Assembly (NCBI GenBank): GCA_027621335.1 | Contig: JAQCAN010000158.1 | Span: 1-6,048, forward strand | From: Bacteroidota bacterium | GTDB lineage: Bacteria > Bacteroidota > Bacteroidia > Flavobacteriales_D > JABDKJ01 | Length of the DNA stretch: 6,048 bases | Reading direction: 5' to 3' | Shown here: piece by piece, positions 5,133 through 6,048 of the stretch | Layout of the letters: each line of letters begins with the position of its first letter | Numbering within the stretch: the first letter of the stretch is position 1 | Program-made: the position numbers and the translations under genes | The notes under the pieces: model-generated | Told to the model about the DNA's origin: nothing | What the model saw: only the letters and a program-made list of their open reading frames with translations | Databases searched by the model: none

Positions 5133-6048
5133 AAGGCAGTCTTACGGTGAAGGTAGAACCTTGACCAAGCTCGCTTTTCACCTCTATCTTCCCTCGATGT
5201 GCCTTGAGGATGCGCTTTACGTAGTAGAGCCCCAACCCGAAACCTTTCACATCGTGCACATCTCCATGTGAAACGCGATAGAACTTCTCGAAGACGCGAC
5301 TGCAGTCCTCCTTGCTCAGCCCCATGCCATTGTCCTGGATCTCCAAACAGAATTCTCCATTCAGATTGACACTTCTCAATGTCACCTGAGGCTGAGTGGA
5401 ATACTTGATGGCATTGTCAATGAGGTTATAGACCACATTGGTGAGATGGACCCTATCTCCTCTTGTGATGTGCTCTGCTGCCATAAGGTCAAGGGTGATG
5501 CTACCGCCTTTTTCTTTGGCCAAGATACTCAGTGTGATGAGCGCTTTCTCAATGAGCTCATGCATATCGACCGACTCCTTCTTCAATTCCACTTCGCCTT
5601 TATCCAGGGTGGCGATCTGCAAGACTTTATCTACTTGCCTGCGAAGACGTTCATTCTCATTCTTGATAATGCTCGCATACTGCTTCAATCGGGCCTTATC
5701 GTTCTGTAGGTCCTCATTCAGAAGCACATCGGAGGAGAGTGCAATGGTGGAAATGGGCGTCTTAAGCTCATGGGTCATGTTATTGATGAAATCCGTCTTC
5801 ACCTCGGAGAGTCGCCTTTGGCGAAGGATGACGAACATGGCATAGGCAAAGAAGAAAACGACCATGAAGAGGATGATGGACGTGAAGATCCACTGCTTCA
5901 TGCCTGAGATGACATCGTTGCTCTTATTTGGGAAATACACCCCGAAGTAATGTCCATCCCTGTCCCACTTGATGCCCGTGATGTCCTTACTGATAGTGTC
6001 CACGGAGTTCTCCAAAGACACTTTCCCCCCGTATACTATGCTATCTGT
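5122..6048 (-). CDS. Sensor histidine kinase (RprX-like), 5' end outside the window
   Basis: This is a membrane histidine kinase, partner of the adjacent regulator. The frame is open to the window edge (308 codons visible). The GTG at 6021 is therefore an internal Val codon, not a start, and the N-terminal part is missing. Counting from the first visible codon, residues 1 to about 50 look like the end of an extracytoplasmic domain. A hydrophobic helix rich in I, L, F and V spans about 53-74. The phospho-acceptor His93 sits in FINNMTHELKTPIST only about 18 residues after the membrane, leaving no room for a HAMP domain. The ATPase domain has the N box VVYNLIDNAIKYS (Asn212), the G1 box DNGMGL (239-244), the F box VFEKFYRV and the G2 box GFGLGL (269-274). 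The stop codon overlaps the regulator start by 11 bp. It resembles RprX of Bacteroides; the ligand is unknown. Confidence 0.94.
   Translation of the reverse strand, partial: TDSIVYGGKVSLENSVDTISKDITGIKWDRDGHYFGVYFPNKSNDVISGMKQWIFTSIILFMVVFFFAYAMFVILRQRRLSEVKTDFINNMTHELKTPISTIALSSDVLLNEDLQNDKARLKQYASIIKNENERLRRQVDKVLQIATLDKGEVELKKESVDMHELIEKALITLSILAKEKGGSITLDLMAAEHITRGDRVHLTNVVYNLIDNAIKYSTQPQVTLRSVNLNGEFCLEIQDNGMGLSKEDCSRVFEKFYRVSHGDVHDVKGFGLGLYYVKRILKAHRGKIEVKSELGQGSTFTVRLPYED

Noticed and set aside
6019..6021. GTG as the start of the histidine kinase
   Set aside because: The frame is open upstream to base 6048, and a kinase of this type should have a further N-terminal membrane helix and sensor domain, so the gene is cut by the window edge.
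1..6048. Mobile element, CRISPR, toxin-antitoxin or defence system
   Set aside because: Apart from 1-34, which is too short to judge, the coding space is filled by core genes and one conserved hypothetical. No repeats of array type, transposase motifs or paired small ORFs were seen.

Overview
The window is an ordinary-looking chromosomal segment of a bacterium of the Bacteroidetes (Bacteroidota), most likely a Flavobacteriales-type lineage. The evidence is indirect. The histidine kinase and response regulator look like the RprX/RprY type seen in that phylum. One gene codes for a small protein that I recognise, from memory only, as a conserved hypothetical of flavobacteria. Start codons lack clear Shine-Dalgarno sequences, and promoter-like sites fit TTG-N17-23-TAnnTTTG better than the sigma70 consensus. 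Base composition is moderate and even throughout, with no sign of recent transfer. I see no rRNA, tRNA, CRISPR array, IS element or phage gene.

Layout, left to right. Positions 1-34 (minus strand) look like the first codons of a gene that runs off the left edge. A 174-residue conserved hypothetical with an N-terminal UvrD/PcrA-tail-like motif lies at 73-597 (minus). Its upstream gap holds a perfect 15-bp tandem duplication, a GGCCCA/TGGGCC inverted repeat and a plausible promoter. Next come folD (774-1640) and ffh (1649-2998), both minus and 8 bp apart, forming a probable ffh-folD operon. A 250-bp divergent intergenic region separates ffh from plus-strand trxA (3249-3572). trxA converges on murI (3575-4435, minus) with only 2 bp between the stop codons, so the strong trxA terminator sits inside the last codons of murI. 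murI is the last gene of a tightly packed minus-strand operon: histidine kinase (5122 to beyond 6048), OmpR-family response regulator (4437-5132), then murI. The kinase and regulator genes overlap by 11 bp, and regulator and murI are 1 bp apart.

The products are mostly core functions: one-carbon folate metabolism (FolD), co-translational membrane targeting (Ffh), disulfide reduction (TrxA) and D-glutamate supply for peptidoglycan (MurI). The most distinctive arrangement is the close coupling of a two-component system to the cell-wall gene murI. I found no convincing new multi-gene system. The items worth a second look are small-scale: the control region of the 174-residue gene, the terminator-in-gene arrangement at trxA/murI, and the kinase-regulator-murI operon.
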